DNA of 64,000 bases, taken from positions 62,001 to 126,000 of the forward strand of contig NZ_JAFJMJ010000002.1 of NCBI RefSeq assembly GCF_017309385.1, given 5' to 3'. The first letter of the stretch is position 1, and each line of letters opens with the position of its first letter. Both the position numbers and the translations under genes were made by a program. A model generated the notes under the pieces. The model had not been told where the DNA came from and made no database searches. It saw nothing but the letters and a program-made list of their open reading frames with translations. The DNA comes from Amycolatopsis sp. 195334CR (lineage in GTDB: Bacteria; Actinomycetota; Actinomycetes; Mycobacteriales; Pseudonocardiaceae). This document shows, in pieces, positions 36,570 through 44,743 of this stretch.

Positions 36570-37739
36570 ATGACGCAGGCACCGACGCGCGAGGACAAGT
36601 TCAGCTTCGGGCTGTGGACGGTGGGCTGGCCGGCGAACGACATGTTCGGCCCGGCCAGCCGGGCGCCGCTGGACGCGGTGGAGGCCGTGCACCGCCTGTC
36701 CGACCTCGGGGCCTGGGGCATCACCTTCCACGACGACGACCTGATCCCGTTCGGCTCGGCCGACGACGAGCGCGACCGGCGGATCAAGCGGTTCCAGGCG
36801 GCGCTGGCCGAGACCGGCATGGTGGTTCCCACGGTCACCACCAACCTGTTCAGCCACCCCGTCTTCAAGGACGGCGCGCTGACCAGCAACGACCGCTCGG
36901 TCCGGCGGTTCGCGCTGCGCAAGGTCATGCGCAACATGGAGCTGGCCGCCGAGCTGGGGGCGTCCACCTACGTGCTCTGGGGCGGCCGCGAAGGCTCCGA
37001 GACCGAAGCCGCCAAGGACGTCAAGGCGGCGATGGACCGGTACCGCGAAGGCGTGGATTTCCTCGCGCAGTACGTGCTCGACCAGAACCTCGGCCTGCGG
37101 CTGGCGCTCGAGCCGAAGCCGAACGAGCCGCGGGGTGACATCCTGCTGCCCACCATCGGCCACGCGCTGGCGTTCATCTCCACCCTGCAGAACCACGAGA
37201 TCGTCGGCGTCAACCCGGAGGTCGGCCACGAGCAGATGGCCGGGCTGAACGTGGTGCACGGCTTCGGGCAGGCGCTGTGGCAGGGCAAGCTGTTCCACAT
37301 CGACCTCAACGGCCAGCGCGGCCCCCGGTTCGACCAGGACCTGGTCTTCGGCCACGGTGACGTGCTGCCCTCGTTCTTCCTGGTCGACCTGCTCGAACAC
37401 GGCGGCTACGACGGCCCCCGCCACTTCGACTACAAGCCGCTGCGCACGGAGAACATGGACGGGGTGTGGGAGAGCGCCGCGGCGAACATGCGCAGCTACC
37501 TCATCTTCGCCGAGCGTTCGCGTGCCTTCCGCGCCGATCCCGAGGTGCAGGAGGCGCTGGCCGCCTCGCTGGTGCCGGAGCTGGCCGTGCCCACGCTGAA
37601 CGATGGCGAAACCGCCGCCGACCTGCTCGCCGACCGGTCATCCTTCGAGGACTTCGACGCGGACAAGGCGGCCGAGCGGAACTACGGCTTCGTCCGGCTC
37701 GCCCAGCTCGCGCTCGACCATCTCACCGGAGCGCGCTGA
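36570..37739 (+). CDS. xylA: Xylose isomerase
   Basis: A 389-residue TIM-barrel enzyme interconverting xylose and xylulose. Catalytic His54 and Asp57 lie in ITFHDDD, and metal/substrate residues Glu181 and Lys183 in [25 protein letters not shown] and RFDQDLVFG supply the other metal ligands. It is a short (class I) actinobacterial isomerase. ATG 36570 has GGAGG at ideal spacing. No xylulokinase gene follows; the next ORF is an APH-like kinase of a different fold. Xylose is thus isomerised here but must be phosphorylated by an enzyme encoded elsewhere. Confidence 0.96.
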   Translation: MTQAPTREDKFSFGLWTVGWPANDMFGPASRAPLDAVEAVHRLSDLGAWGITFHDDDLIPFGSADDERDRRIKRFQAALAETGMVVPTVTTNLFSHPVFKDGALTSNDRSVRRFALRKVMRNMELAAELGASTYVLWGGREGSETEAAKDVKAAMDRYREGVDFLAQYVLDQNLGLRLALEPKPNEPRGDILLPTIGHALAFISTLQNHEIVGVNPEVGHEQMAGLNVVHGFGQALWQGKLFHIDLNGQRGPRFDQDLVFGHGDVLPSFFLVDLLEHGGYDGPRHFDYKPLRTENMDGVWESAAANMRSYLIFAERSRAFRADPEVQEALAASLVPELAVPTLNDGETAADLLADRSSFEDFDADKAAERNYGFVRLAQLALDHLTGAR

Positions 37740-37748
37740 CCGCTCACG

Positions 37749-37754
37749 TAGGGT
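37749..37754 (+). promoter_or_regulatory. Probable -10 (TAGGGT) for a leaderless mRNA
   Basis: TAGGGT lies 6 nt before the ATG at 37761. It fits TANNNT and would start transcription at the ATG itself. Confidence 0.5.
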
Positions 37755-37760
37755 AGGCGG

Positions 37761-38696
37761 ATGCTCTCACCCGAGGATCTCGCCGCCCGTACCGAACGAG
37801 CGACCCGCGCCGCGGCCGACGCGGCGCGGGAACTCGGCGTGGTGGTCACCGAGCCCAGGGTCATCTACGACGTGTTCTCCGTCGTGGTGGTCCTCGACCC
37901 TTCACCGGTGATCGCCAGGGTGCCGACCGTGCTGCCGCGGTCGGTCACGCCGGAGCAGCAGAAGTCCTTCCAGCGCAACGAACTCGACGTCACCCGGTGG
38001 CTGGCCGGGCGCGGCGAGCCGACCGTGGTGCCGAGTCCGCTGGTGCCCGCCGAGCCGGTGCAGCGCGACGGGTTCGGCATCACCTTCTGGGAGCTGATCG
38101 AAGGCGTCACCGAGCCCGAACTGGAGACCGGCCCGCGGTTCGCGCTCACCGCGCGGCTGCACTCGGTGCTCCGCGAGTACCCCGGCGATCCGGGGTTCCT
38201 GGCGATGATGGACGGCTTCCTCGACGACGCGCTGGAGCAGCTGGACGGCCGCGCCGACCTGCTGCCGCCCGAGGACCTGGACCGGGCGCGCCGGGAGTGG
38301 GCGGTGTTCGCCCCGCTGCTCGCCTCGGAGGAGGCCTTCCTGGCCGAGTTCCCGGACGCCGACCTGCAGGTGGTGCACGGTGACGCGCCGTACTACAACC
38401 TGATCGAGACACCCGGCCGGGTGTACTTCTCGGACTTCGAGCACGTCACCCGCGGGCCGGTCGAATGGGACCTCGCCGCGATCGGGGACGAGGGCGTCGC
38501 CGCCTACGACGCCGAAGCCGCCAAGTTCGGCCTGCGACCGGTCGACCCGCGGTTGCTGCGGGTCATGGAAGCCCTGCGCAACCTGCAGATCGTCGGCTGC
38601 CTGCCGATGGTGCCGGAGCTGCCGCTGCTGGCCGACGGGCTCAAACCGGTGATCGAGCACTGGCGGTCCACCGAGTTCGCCGGCGGGCTCGGCTGA
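37761..38696 (+). CDS. Aminoglycoside-phosphotransferase-fold kinase
   Basis: A 311-residue protein-kinase-like small-molecule kinase of the APH family. The catalytic loop is HGD at 206-208 (VVHGDAPYYN) with Asn213, and the metal-binding Asp225 is in FSDFE. It differs from known resistance enzymes, and most family members in soil actinomycetes phosphorylate unknown metabolites. The leaderless start leaves it with its own promoter, independent of xylA, 21 nt downstream of that gene. It is not the missing xylulokinase, which has a different fold. Confidence 0.87.
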   Translation: MLSPEDLAARTERATRAAADAARELGVVVTEPRVIYDVFSVVVVLDPSPVIARVPTVLPRSVTPEQQKSFQRNELDVTRWLAGRGEPTVVPSPLVPAEPVQRDGFGITFWELIEGVTEPELETGPRFALTARLHSVLREYPGDPGFLAMMDGFLDDALEQLDGRADLLPPEDLDRARREWAVFAPLLASEEAFLAEFPDADLQVVHGDAPYYNLIETPGRVYFSDFEHVTRGPVEWDLAAIGDEGVAAYDAEAAKFGLRPVDPRLLRVMEALRNLQIVGCLPMVPELPLLADGLKPVIEHWRSTEFAGGLG

Positions 38697-38732
38697 CCGT
38701 TCCGTTCAAGACCGGCGCGCGACACTCGGAGC

Positions 38733-39587
38733 ATGACCACCACCTCCGAATTCATCGCCACCCGGGCCAGGCTGCTCGACCGGCGCCGGTACGAACTGCT
38801 CTTCGAAGGCGGCTCGGCGGACGTGGCACTGGCCGCGCTGGCCGGCTACCGCAATCCGGACGGCGGCTACGGTTCCGGCCTGGAGCCCGACCTGCGGTCG
38901 CGGACCAGCCAGCCGGTGAGCGCGCTGCACGCCTTCGAAGTGTTCGAGGAGACCGGATCCGCGCCCGAGGCGCACGGCCTGTGCGACTGGCTCGACTCGA
39001 TCACCCTGGCCGACGGCGGGTTGCCGTTCGCCCTGCCGCTCGACGATCCGGCGGGCTGCGCGCCGTTCTTCCTCTCCGCCGATCCCACCGAGTCCTCTTT
39101 GCACATGACCGCCATGCTCGCCGGGATCGCACACCGCGTCGCGCGGCACGACCCGAAACTGCGCGAGCACCCCTGGCTCACCACCGCGACGGAGTACTCG
39201 CTGCGGCGGATCCGGGAGCTCGACGGCGCCGGGCACGCGCTGGAATTCCGGTACTCGCTGCAGTTCCTCGCGGCGATCTCGGCGGAGGACGAGCTGAAGC
39301 GGCTCGGCGCCTTCATCCCGGCCACCGGCTCGCTGGCGGTCGAAGGCGGTACCGAGGGCGAGGCGATGCGCCCGCTCGACTTCGCGCCGGAACCCGGGCC
39401 GCTGCGGCAGTTCTTCCCGGCCGAGGTGATCGAGGCGGAACTCGACGAGCTCGAAGCGTCGCGGTTGCCGGACGGTGGCTGGGCGGTCGACTGGAACAGC
39501 TTCTCCACGGCGGGCACCCACGAATGGTTCGGCTGGGCGACCGTCCGGGCGGCCAAGATCCTGCGGGCCAACGGGCGCGGAAAATAG
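38733..39587 (+). CDS. Alpha/alpha-toroid (prenyltransferase-like repeat) protein
   Basis: 284 residues with helical-barrel repeats. NPDGGYGSGLEPDL (~46-59) and LPDGGWAVDWN (~245-255) resemble the QW or PD-GG repeat motifs of the squalene cyclase/prenyltransferase superfamily. The catalytic DXDD of cyclases is not present, so it is likely a non-enzymatic or distant relative. It is widespread in actinomycetes as a hypothetical protein. It follows the kinase by 36 nt in the same direction and may be expressed with it. Confidence 0.72.
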   Translation: MTTTSEFIATRARLLDRRRYELLFEGGSADVALAALAGYRNPDGGYGSGLEPDLRSRTSQPVSALHAFEVFEETGSAPEAHGLCDWLDSITLADGGLPFALPLDDPAGCAPFFLSADPTESSLHMTAMLAGIAHRVARHDPKLREHPWLTTATEYSLRRIRELDGAGHALEFRYSLQFLAAISAEDELKRLGAFIPATGSLAVEGGTEGEAMRPLDFAPEPGPLRQFFPAEVIEAELDELEASRLPDGGWAVDWNSFSTAGTHEWFGWATVRAAKILRANGRGK

Positions 39588-39624
39588 GTTTCGCCACCGC
39601 GGCGGCGGGTGCCACGGTGGCCCG

Positions 39625-40737
39625 ATGACCGATCGCACGTTGATCAACTTCTTCTACGCGCATCCGATCGGGCACGCGGTGGAGGCGCTGTACTACGCGA
39701 ACGGCCATCACGCGGCGCGGCCGGACCGGGAGATCGCGGTGGTGCTCAACGCGACCACCGCGGTGGAGTTCGCCGACTACTGCCCGTTCGTCTCGGCGAA
39801 GTACGCGATGGATCATTCCTTTGTGGACCCCGACCCCGACTCCGCGGCCCGGCTGGCGGCGCTGCCGCGCGAATGGGACCACGTGATCGAGGATTCCCGG
39901 CGGTACCAGGACTTCCAGCTGCAGATGTTCCCTGGCATGCGCGACTACTACGCCGCGGCCGACGAACACCTGATCGCGCGCACGAAGCGCACCTTCGTCG
40001 GCGACCGGCGGGTCGGGTACCTGCCCCGGCAGCACCTGCGCTTCGAACTCCCCGAGGCGGTGCGCCGCGAGCGACGGCCCCGGATCGCGGTGCTGCCGAG
40101 CGGATCGAGCGAGCCGGAGCTGTACCCGTCGGCCGGTTCGTGGCTGCTGATCCTGGACGCGCTGGCCGAGGCGCATCCCGAGGCGGAGATCGTGCTGCTC
40201 GGCAAGACCCGGTACGACGGGCGGACCACCTCGGGCTTCGGGGAGCGCGGCCTTCGGGAACTGCTCGCGCACCGGTCGAACCCGGTGAACGCGGTCGATG
40301 TCCCGCTGGTCGAACAACTGGCCCTGGTCCAAGCGAGTGATGTTTTCGTCTCGCCGCATACCGGGTTCGGCATGGCCGTGCTGGCCGTTGGCACGCCGTG
40401 GCTGACGATCTCCGGCGGACGCTGGTTCGAGTACTTCTTCACCGGGGTCCCGTTCCGTTCGGTCATCCCGGACACCGGGCGTTTTCCCAGCTACAGCCAG
40501 TTCGACCCGGCCGTGGTGACCGAGGACGACGAGGGCCCGCGGACCCCGTCGATGAGCCGGGCCCGCATCGAAGGCGACCTCGATCGCATCGTCGGCGCGG
40601 CCGGGGAACTGATCCGCGGCGAGGTGGGGTACGAGCAGGCCCTGCGCGAGTACTTCCCGGCGTTGCTCGCCGCGCACGGCGGGGACGCTTCGGGACTCTG
40701 GTCCATCGATGGCGTACACCTGGACTACCTCGGTTAG
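39625..40737 (+). CDS. GT-B-fold glycosyltransferase-like protein (GT9-like)
   Basis: 370 residues. The C-terminal half has the features of the ADP-heptose/GT9 family: PSGSSEPELYPSAGSW (~153-168), AEIVLLGK (~190), and the late ASDVFVSPHTGFGMAVLAVGTP, which is the nucleotide-sugar-binding loop. The N-terminal domain (~1-130) is a Rossmann-type GT-B domain with family-unlike insertions. The acceptor is unknown. It ends in its own C-terminal helix, VHLDYLG, 13 nt before the CebR-box promoter of the next gene. Confidence 0.72.
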   Translation: MTDRTLINFFYAHPIGHAVEALYYANGHHAARPDREIAVVLNATTAVEFADYCPFVSAKYAMDHSFVDPDPDSAARLAALPREWDHVIEDSRRYQDFQLQMFPGMRDYYAAADEHLIARTKRTFVGDRRVGYLPRQHLRFELPEAVRRERRPRIAVLPSGSSEPELYPSAGSWLLILDALAEAHPEAEIVLLGKTRYDGRTTSGFGERGLRELLAHRSNPVNAVDVPLVEQLALVQASDVFVSPHTGFGMAVLAVGTPWLTISGGRWFEYFFTGVPFRSVIPDTGRFPSYSQFDPAVVTEDDEGPRTPSMSRARIEGDLDRIVGAAGELIRGEVGYEQALREYFPALLAAHGGDASGLWSIDGVHLDYLG

Positions 40738-40749
40738 CATGCCGGAGGC

Positions 40750-40765
40750 TTGGGAGCGCTCCCAA
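40750..40765. promoter_or_regulatory. CebR operator upstream of the beta-helix gene
   Basis: A perfect 16-bp palindrome whose 14-bp core TGGGAGCGCTCCCA (40751-40764) is the exact CebR/CelR consensus. It is 30 nt before the ATG of the secreted beta-helix protein, overlapping its expected promoter. Confidence 0.85.
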
Positions 40766-40794
40766 TCCTCCATCCCTGCAGACGAGGAGCGACG

Positions 40795-41937
40795 ATGCGT
40801 TCGTCATTCGGGAAAGCGCTTTCAGTACTCGCCCTGCTCGCCGCGCTGATCCCCGCCGTACCCGCTTCCGCCGCCGGTCCGCTGGCCGACTGCGGCACCG
40901 GGTCGTTCCACGCGGAGGCGGTGAACAACGGCGGCACCTGGACCGTCCGGAACGGCGGCAACACCGTCTACACCGGCACGAGCCTGCTTTCGGCGTTGCA
41001 GTCGGCGGCGGGCAGCCTCACCGCCGGGCGCACGTGGAAGGAACGGATCGTGGTCCGCGGTTCGGGCTCGATGAGCGCGGGCAGCCGGTTCTCCGTGCCC
41101 AGCTACACCGTGCTGGACGTGTGCGGCACGATCAACGTGACCGGGTCCGGTTCCGGCGACCAGGCCCCGGTCTACGCGAGGAACGCGCGTGACATCGAGG
41201 TCCAGCACCTGAACCTGACCGGTTCGCCGCTCTACGGCATCTTCCTGCGGAACGTCGAGAACGTGATCCTCGGCCAGCTCGACCTCCGGCTGTCCGGCGG
41301 GCTCGGCGTGCGCATCGACAACCGCGGCGACACCTCGCGCTGGACCAGGAACGTGCGCATCGACTACGTCTACGTCCAGGGGTCGAGCACGCACGGCGTG
41401 GAGACCTACGGCGTGGACGGGCTCACCGTCGGCACCGTGGTCGCGCGGAACACCGGCGGTTCCGGCCTGCTGCTCAACGAAACCATCAACGCGACGGTGA
41501 CCAAGGTGGACGGCAGCGGCGCGGGCACCGGCACCGGGTACGCGGCGTTCCGCACGGCGAACCGCAACGGCCGCATCGGCAACTCCTACCCGGTCAACAT
41601 CCGCGTCGGCGAGGTGATCGCGCGCGGTGGCGGGCGCGGCGTCTTCTGCGTGTCGGAGAGCGGCGGCATGGTGATCGACCGGCTGGACATCGCGCAGACC
41701 GGCAGCAACGCGATCCTGCTGGAGAACTGCTACAACGTGAACCTGGCGGCGCAGAGCGGAAAGGTGGCCGGCCCCGGCGACATCCGGCTCGCCTCGCGCA
41801 CGGAGTTCCCGGTGACCTCGGACGTCACGGTGCGGAACCTGACCGTGACGAACTCCGCGATCACCGAGAACCCGTGTGGCACCAACACGAACTTCGTGAA
41901 CAACACGCTGGTGAACAGTCCGCAGAACGTCTGCTAA
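40795..41937 (+). CDS. Secreted right-handed beta-helix protein (polysaccharide lyase-like)
   Basis: A 380-residue exported protein with a signal peptide to about residue 27 (ASAAGP). The rest is a parallel beta-helix recognisable from repeated short strands and Asn ladders: NITVRN/NARDIEV-type turns, ENVILGQLDLRLSGG, GVDGLTVGTVVARN and NVNLAAQS. This architecture is shared with pectate lyases and other polysaccharide-processing enzymes. I see no certain catalytic residues of one family. The exact CebR box, ~30 nt upstream, implies induction by cello-oligosaccharides, i.e. plant wall degradation. ATG 40795 has GACGAGGAG upstream. It is convergent, by 4 nt, with the SGNH esterase. Confidence 0.85.
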   Translation: MRSSFGKALSVLALLAALIPAVPASAAGPLADCGTGSFHAEAVNNGGTWTVRNGGNTVYTGTSLLSALQSAAGSLTAGRTWKERIVVRGSGSMSAGSRFSVPSYTVLDVCGTINVTGSGSGDQAPVYARNARDIEVQHLNLTGSPLYGIFLRNVENVILGQLDLRLSGGLGVRIDNRGDTSRWTRNVRIDYVYVQGSSTHGVETYGVDGLTVGTVVARNTGGSGLLLNETINATVTKVDGSGAGTGTGYAAFRTANRNGRIGNSYPVNIRVGEVIARGGGRGVFCVSESGGMVIDRLDIAQTGSNAILLENCYNVNLAAQSGKVAGPGDIRLASRTEFPVTSDVTVRNLTVTNSAITENPCGTNTNFVNNTLVNSPQNVC

Positions 41938-42623
41938 CCGAGCGCTGCGGTCACTGCCGGGTACCAGCGGCTTTCGATCTTCTGGATGCCGCTGGTTCCG
42001 TTCGGGTGCACCCCGTCGTAGGTGTCGGTGGCCGGGTTGAAGCCGGTCCACTGGTCGACCACGGTGATCGGGGAGCGCGTGGTGCTGTTCGCCTGCGCCC
42101 ACCCGGGGATCGCGGCGTTCAGGTCGATCACGCGTTGCGCGCAGGCACCGCAGTTGGCCGGTGCCATCGGGATGATCTTCGCGACGAGCAGCTCGGTGTC
42201 CGGGTTGTTCGCGCGCATCTGGCCGAGCAGCTTGCTGAACGCGCCGAGAATGGCCGACGGGCTCTGGTTGTTCCAGACGTCGTTGGTGCCCAGGTGCATC
42301 AGCACGATGTCCGGATCGGTGGCGGCCAGCCAGCCCGGCAGCAGGTTCTGGTTGGCGATGCCGGTGGCGAGATAACCGCCGTGGCCCTCGTTCTCGCCGT
42401 CGTAGGAGAAACCGCAGCCCTGGGCGGGCAGCGTGCCGACGAAGTCGACGGCGGTGTGGCCGGTCTGCTGGAGGTGCTGCCAGAGCAGCGCGCGCCAGCA
42501 GCCCGGCGAACCGGTGATCGAGTCGCCGAGCGGCATGATGCGGGCGGGGGCCTGCGCGGTGGCGGTCACCGGGAACAGGAGCGCGGTGAGCAGGGCGATC
42601 AGGGCGAGCAGGGAGCGGTGCAT
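41934..42623 (-). CDS. Secreted SGNH esterase, CE3-like (acetylxylan esterase type)
   Basis: 229 residues with a signal peptide to about 23 (TATAQA). The SGNH blocks are clear: MPLGDSITGSPGCWR (block I, Ser34 region), NEGHGGYL (block II Gly), LHLGTNDVWNN-type block III (MHLGTND), and DGVHPNGTSG (block V Asp/His). The pattern is that of the carbohydrate esterase 3 acetylxylan esterases of cellulosomal and actinomycete systems. Four Cys can form two disulfides. ATG 42623 has GGAGG upstream. A one-mismatch CebR box 16 nt upstream shows it belongs to the same regulon as the convergent beta-helix gene, with which it overlaps at the stops. Confidence 0.9.
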   Translation of the reverse strand: MHRSLLALIALLTALLFPVTATAQAPARIMPLGDSITGSPGCWRALLWQHLQQTGHTAVDFVGTLPAQGCGFSYDGENEGHGGYLATGIANQNLLPGWLAATDPDIVLMHLGTNDVWNNQSPSAILGAFSKLLGQMRANNPDTELLVAKIIPMAPANCGACAQRVIDLNAAIPGWAQANSTTRSPITVVDQWTGFNPATDTYDGVHPNGTSGIQKIESRWYPAVTAALG

Positions 42624-42638
42624 CGGACCTCCAGGGGC

Positions 42639-42652
42639 CGGGAGCGCTCCCA
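42639..42652. promoter_or_regulatory. CebR operator upstream of the SGNH esterase
   Basis: CGGGAGCGCTCCCA (TGGGAGCGCTCCCG on the minus strand) matches 13 of 14 positions of the CebR consensus with an intact GGGAGCGCTCCC palindrome. It lies 16 nt before the esterase ATG. Confidence 0.8.
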
Positions 42653-42657
42653 GTAGG

Positions 42658-43068
42658 TTAACGCCGCGGCTCTGGCTTGACCAGCGTCCAACCGAAGGCC
42701 AGGCAGGCCGCGGCGAACAGGACGATCGGCGGCACGGGCAGCAACCACGCCGACAAGCCCAGTGCGACGAGCGACGCGACCAGGGCGAGCCCGGCCAGCT
42801 TCCGGGTGACCTCCGGCACGAGCAGGCACAGCGCCCCGGCGAAGAGGAGTGCCACGCCCATCACGAGCGACATGCCCAGGTCGAGGTCGGCCAGGCTGCG
42901 CTTCAGTCCGAGCAGTTCGATCCCGTGCTCGCGCATCGCCGCCATCGCGCGACTCGACTCCGGCGTTTCGGGCCGGGAAGCCACCAGTGCCGCCGTCGCC
43001 AGGTGACCGGCACCGGTCGCGATCCACGCCCAGGCTCCCACGCGGAACCACTTCGTTCGTTCATACAC
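42658..43068 (-). CDS. Small membrane protein under TetR control
   Basis: A 136-residue membrane protein with about four hydrophobic segments (13-30, 58-78, 83-103 and 107-127). Nothing enzymatic is visible; the N-terminus reads YERTKWFRVGAWAWIATG. The GTG start at 43068 sits within the first operator and has a -10 only 8 nt away, so it is expressed without a leader. The TetR gene lies directly upstream on the same strand, and the two operators between them make this gene the obvious target of that regulator. A role in envelope stress is possible only by analogy. Confidence 0.75.
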   Translation of the reverse strand: MYERTKWFRVGAWAWIATGAGHLATAALVASRPETPESSRAMAAMREHGIELLGLKRSLADLDLGMSLVMGVALLFAGALCLLVPEVTRKLAGLALVASLVALGLSAWLLPVPPIVLFAAACLAFGWTLVKPEPRR

Positions 43069-43104
43069 AGGTGTATGTTCTATCCATACAGTTGTGTATG
43101 TCAA
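43063..43104 (-). promoter_or_regulatory. TetR operator pair and leaderless promoter
   Basis: ATACACAGGTGTAT (43063-43076; 6-2-6 dyad) and ATACAGTTGTGTAT (43086-43099) are 23 bp apart. On the minus strand TTGACA (43104-43099) and TAGAAC (43082-43077) give a 16-bp-spaced promoter that ends 8 nt before GTG 43068. The operators therefore cover the -35/-10 spacer and the start codon. Confidence 0.7.
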
Positions 43105-43679
43105 CGAAGATCAAGGGTCAGTTGCTCGATGAAGTGCTTGAGCCCCGCCCGGCCGCGGGCACCGTCCACAGTGACCTCCGGGACCACGTCGCCGGCCGCC
43201 CGCCGCAGGTCCGACCAGCCCAGGTAGGCCGAGTAGGCGAAGACCGCCTGCCGCCGCGCGACGGCGGGGGTCAGGCCCAGCTCGCCGTAGAGCGAAGCCA
43301 GGTAGGAGATCCGCCGGTCGATCACCCGCTTCAGCACCGGGGCCACGGCCGGGTGCGCGGCCTGTGCCATCAACGCCGGTTCCAGCCCGGCGATCACCTC
43401 GGTGCCCAGCGCCGCCAGGAAACCGGCGCGCAGCTTCTCCCTCGGGTCGTCGAGCTGCGCCAGGTCGGTGATCAGCGCGGCCGTGGTCCGCTCTTCCCAC
43501 GCCTCCATCGCCGCCACGAGCAACGCCGAACGGTCCTTGAAGTGCCAGTAGAAGCTGCCGCGGGTGATGCCGAGCTCCCCGGCGAGCGCGTCGACGGAGA
43601 CGGCGGCCACGCCACCGTTGGCCAGTGCGCGCAGGGCCGCCGTCGTCCAGTCGTCGCGGGTCAGTCGTCCTCTCGCCAT
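43101..43679 (-). CDS. TetR-family transcriptional regulator
   Basis: 192 residues. The N-terminal HTH (~8-52) contains LAGELGITRGSFYWHFKDRSALL, the family recognition helix, and the all-helical ligand-binding domain follows. ATG 43679 is the sensible start; the 13-residue longer frame runs into the convergent esterase gene. It ends 33 nt before the GTG start of the small membrane protein, with paired operators between. It most likely represses that gene and is not itself divergent from a target. Confidence 0.88.
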   Translation of the reverse strand: MARGRLTRDDWTTAALRALANGGVAAVSVDALAGELGITRGSFYWHFKDRSALLVAAMEAWEERTTAALITDLAQLDDPREKLRAGFLAALGTEVIAGLEPALMAQAAHPAVAPVLKRVIDRRISYLASLYGELGLTPAVARRQAVFAYSAYLGWSDLRRAAGDVVPEVTVDGARGRAGLKHFIEQLTLDLR

Positions 43680-43695
43680 GGTCCGAACAGTAGTG

Positions 43696-44625
43696 TCAGC
43701 CGATTCCCCAGAACGCACTGATCCGCGCCGCCGCGCAGAGGTTCACGTCGAGGAGGTACGCGCCGGCGGTCCCGCACGGCGGGTCGACCGGCTGGCCGTG
43801 CCCCATGCCGGTGATCGAGTACGTCTCGACCACGGCCCGGCCGCCGCCGTCGCGGTAGACCGCGTGCGGGTAGCCCGCCACCGAGCCGGTTTCGCTCGGG
43901 GTGGTGGAGATCCCGTGCACGTTCGTCCATTGGTCGCCCAACTCGCGCTGGTTCGCCGCGGCGACCGTGTAGTCGGCCGTGCCCTGCCAGAGGCTGACCA
44001 CCGGCCACGGGCCCTGGTGCCCGCTCGCCGCGCGGACGCTGTCACCCCACGCCGCGGGCGTCTTGTCCTTGCCGGGGTTCATGCAGGAGAACGCGTCCAC
44101 CATGGTGGTGGCGCAGCCCTGGGGGAGTCCGGCGACCACGGCCCCGCCGGCGAACACGTCCGGATAGGCCGCGAGCAGCACCGAGGTCATGCCGCCACCG
44201 GCGGACAACCCGGTCGCGTACGCCTGGGTGCCACCGGTGTCGGCCTGCGTGCGCCGGACCATCTGCGCGATCGACTCGGCCTCACCCGAGCCGCGGGTGA
44301 CGTCCCCGGACTGGAACCAGTTGAAGCACTTGTTGAGGTTGTTGCCTGACTGCTGTTCCGGCAGGACCAGGCTGAACCGGCCGCTGTCGGCCAGCGCGCG
44401 CCAGCCGGTTTGCTCCCCGTAGGCGGGCGCGTTCTGCGTACACCCGTGCATGGCGACCACGACGGGTCGTCCGGCGGGTAGTCCGTCCGGTACGTACCGG
44501 AACATCTTGAGTGCCCCGGGATTGCTCCCGAAGCCGGTCACTTCCACGATGTTCGCCGCCGAAGCCGGGGTGGTTCCCGTCAGCAGCGCTGCCAGCAGGG
44601 TCAAGGCGATCGTCAGCGTTCGCAT
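43696..44625 (-). CDS. Secreted PHB depolymerase/LpqC-family esterase
   Basis: 309 residues with a signal peptide to about 23 (PASAAN). VVAMHGCTQNA (~55) contains the oxyanion His-Gly, and ATGLSAGGG is the Gly-x-Ser-x-Gly nucleophile motif. The terminal GMGHGQPVDPPCG carries the catalytic His and a late disulfide. The family hydrolyses poly(3-hydroxybutyrate) or aryl/feruloyl esters; without a substrate-binding domain the latter is as likely. It is divergent from a second secreted hydrolase at 44744, suggesting two-step extracellular ester degradation. The intergenic region of ~118 bp holds both promoters. Confidence 0.87.
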   Translation of the reverse strand: MRTLTIALTLLAALLTGTTPASAANIVEVTGFGSNPGALKMFRYVPDGLPAGRPVVVAMHGCTQNAPAYGEQTGWRALADSGRFSLVLPEQQSGNNLNKCFNWFQSGDVTRGSGEAESIAQMVRRTQADTGGTQAYATGLSAGGGMTSVLLAAYPDVFAGGAVVAGLPQGCATTMVDAFSCMNPGKDKTPAAWGDSVRAASGHQGPWPVVSLWQGTADYTVAAANQRELGDQWTNVHGISTTPSETGSVAGYPHAVYRDGGGRAVVETYSITGMGHGQPVDPPCGTAGAYLLDVNLCAAARISAFWGIG

Positions 44626-44743
44626 CTTTTCCACGGTATGCAGCGGCATCCGGTGAACCGACGGTCTGGTGCACACAATCGGGCCGGGCACTGTGTGGGC
44701 CGCCGACATGGTCGTGCCGCGCCGCGCGGCCTACGTTCACCGG

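Noticed and set aside
37761..38696. APH-fold kinase as the missing xylulokinase of the xylA operon
   Set aside because: The fold is protein-kinase-like, not FGGY, and the gene has its own leaderless promoter.
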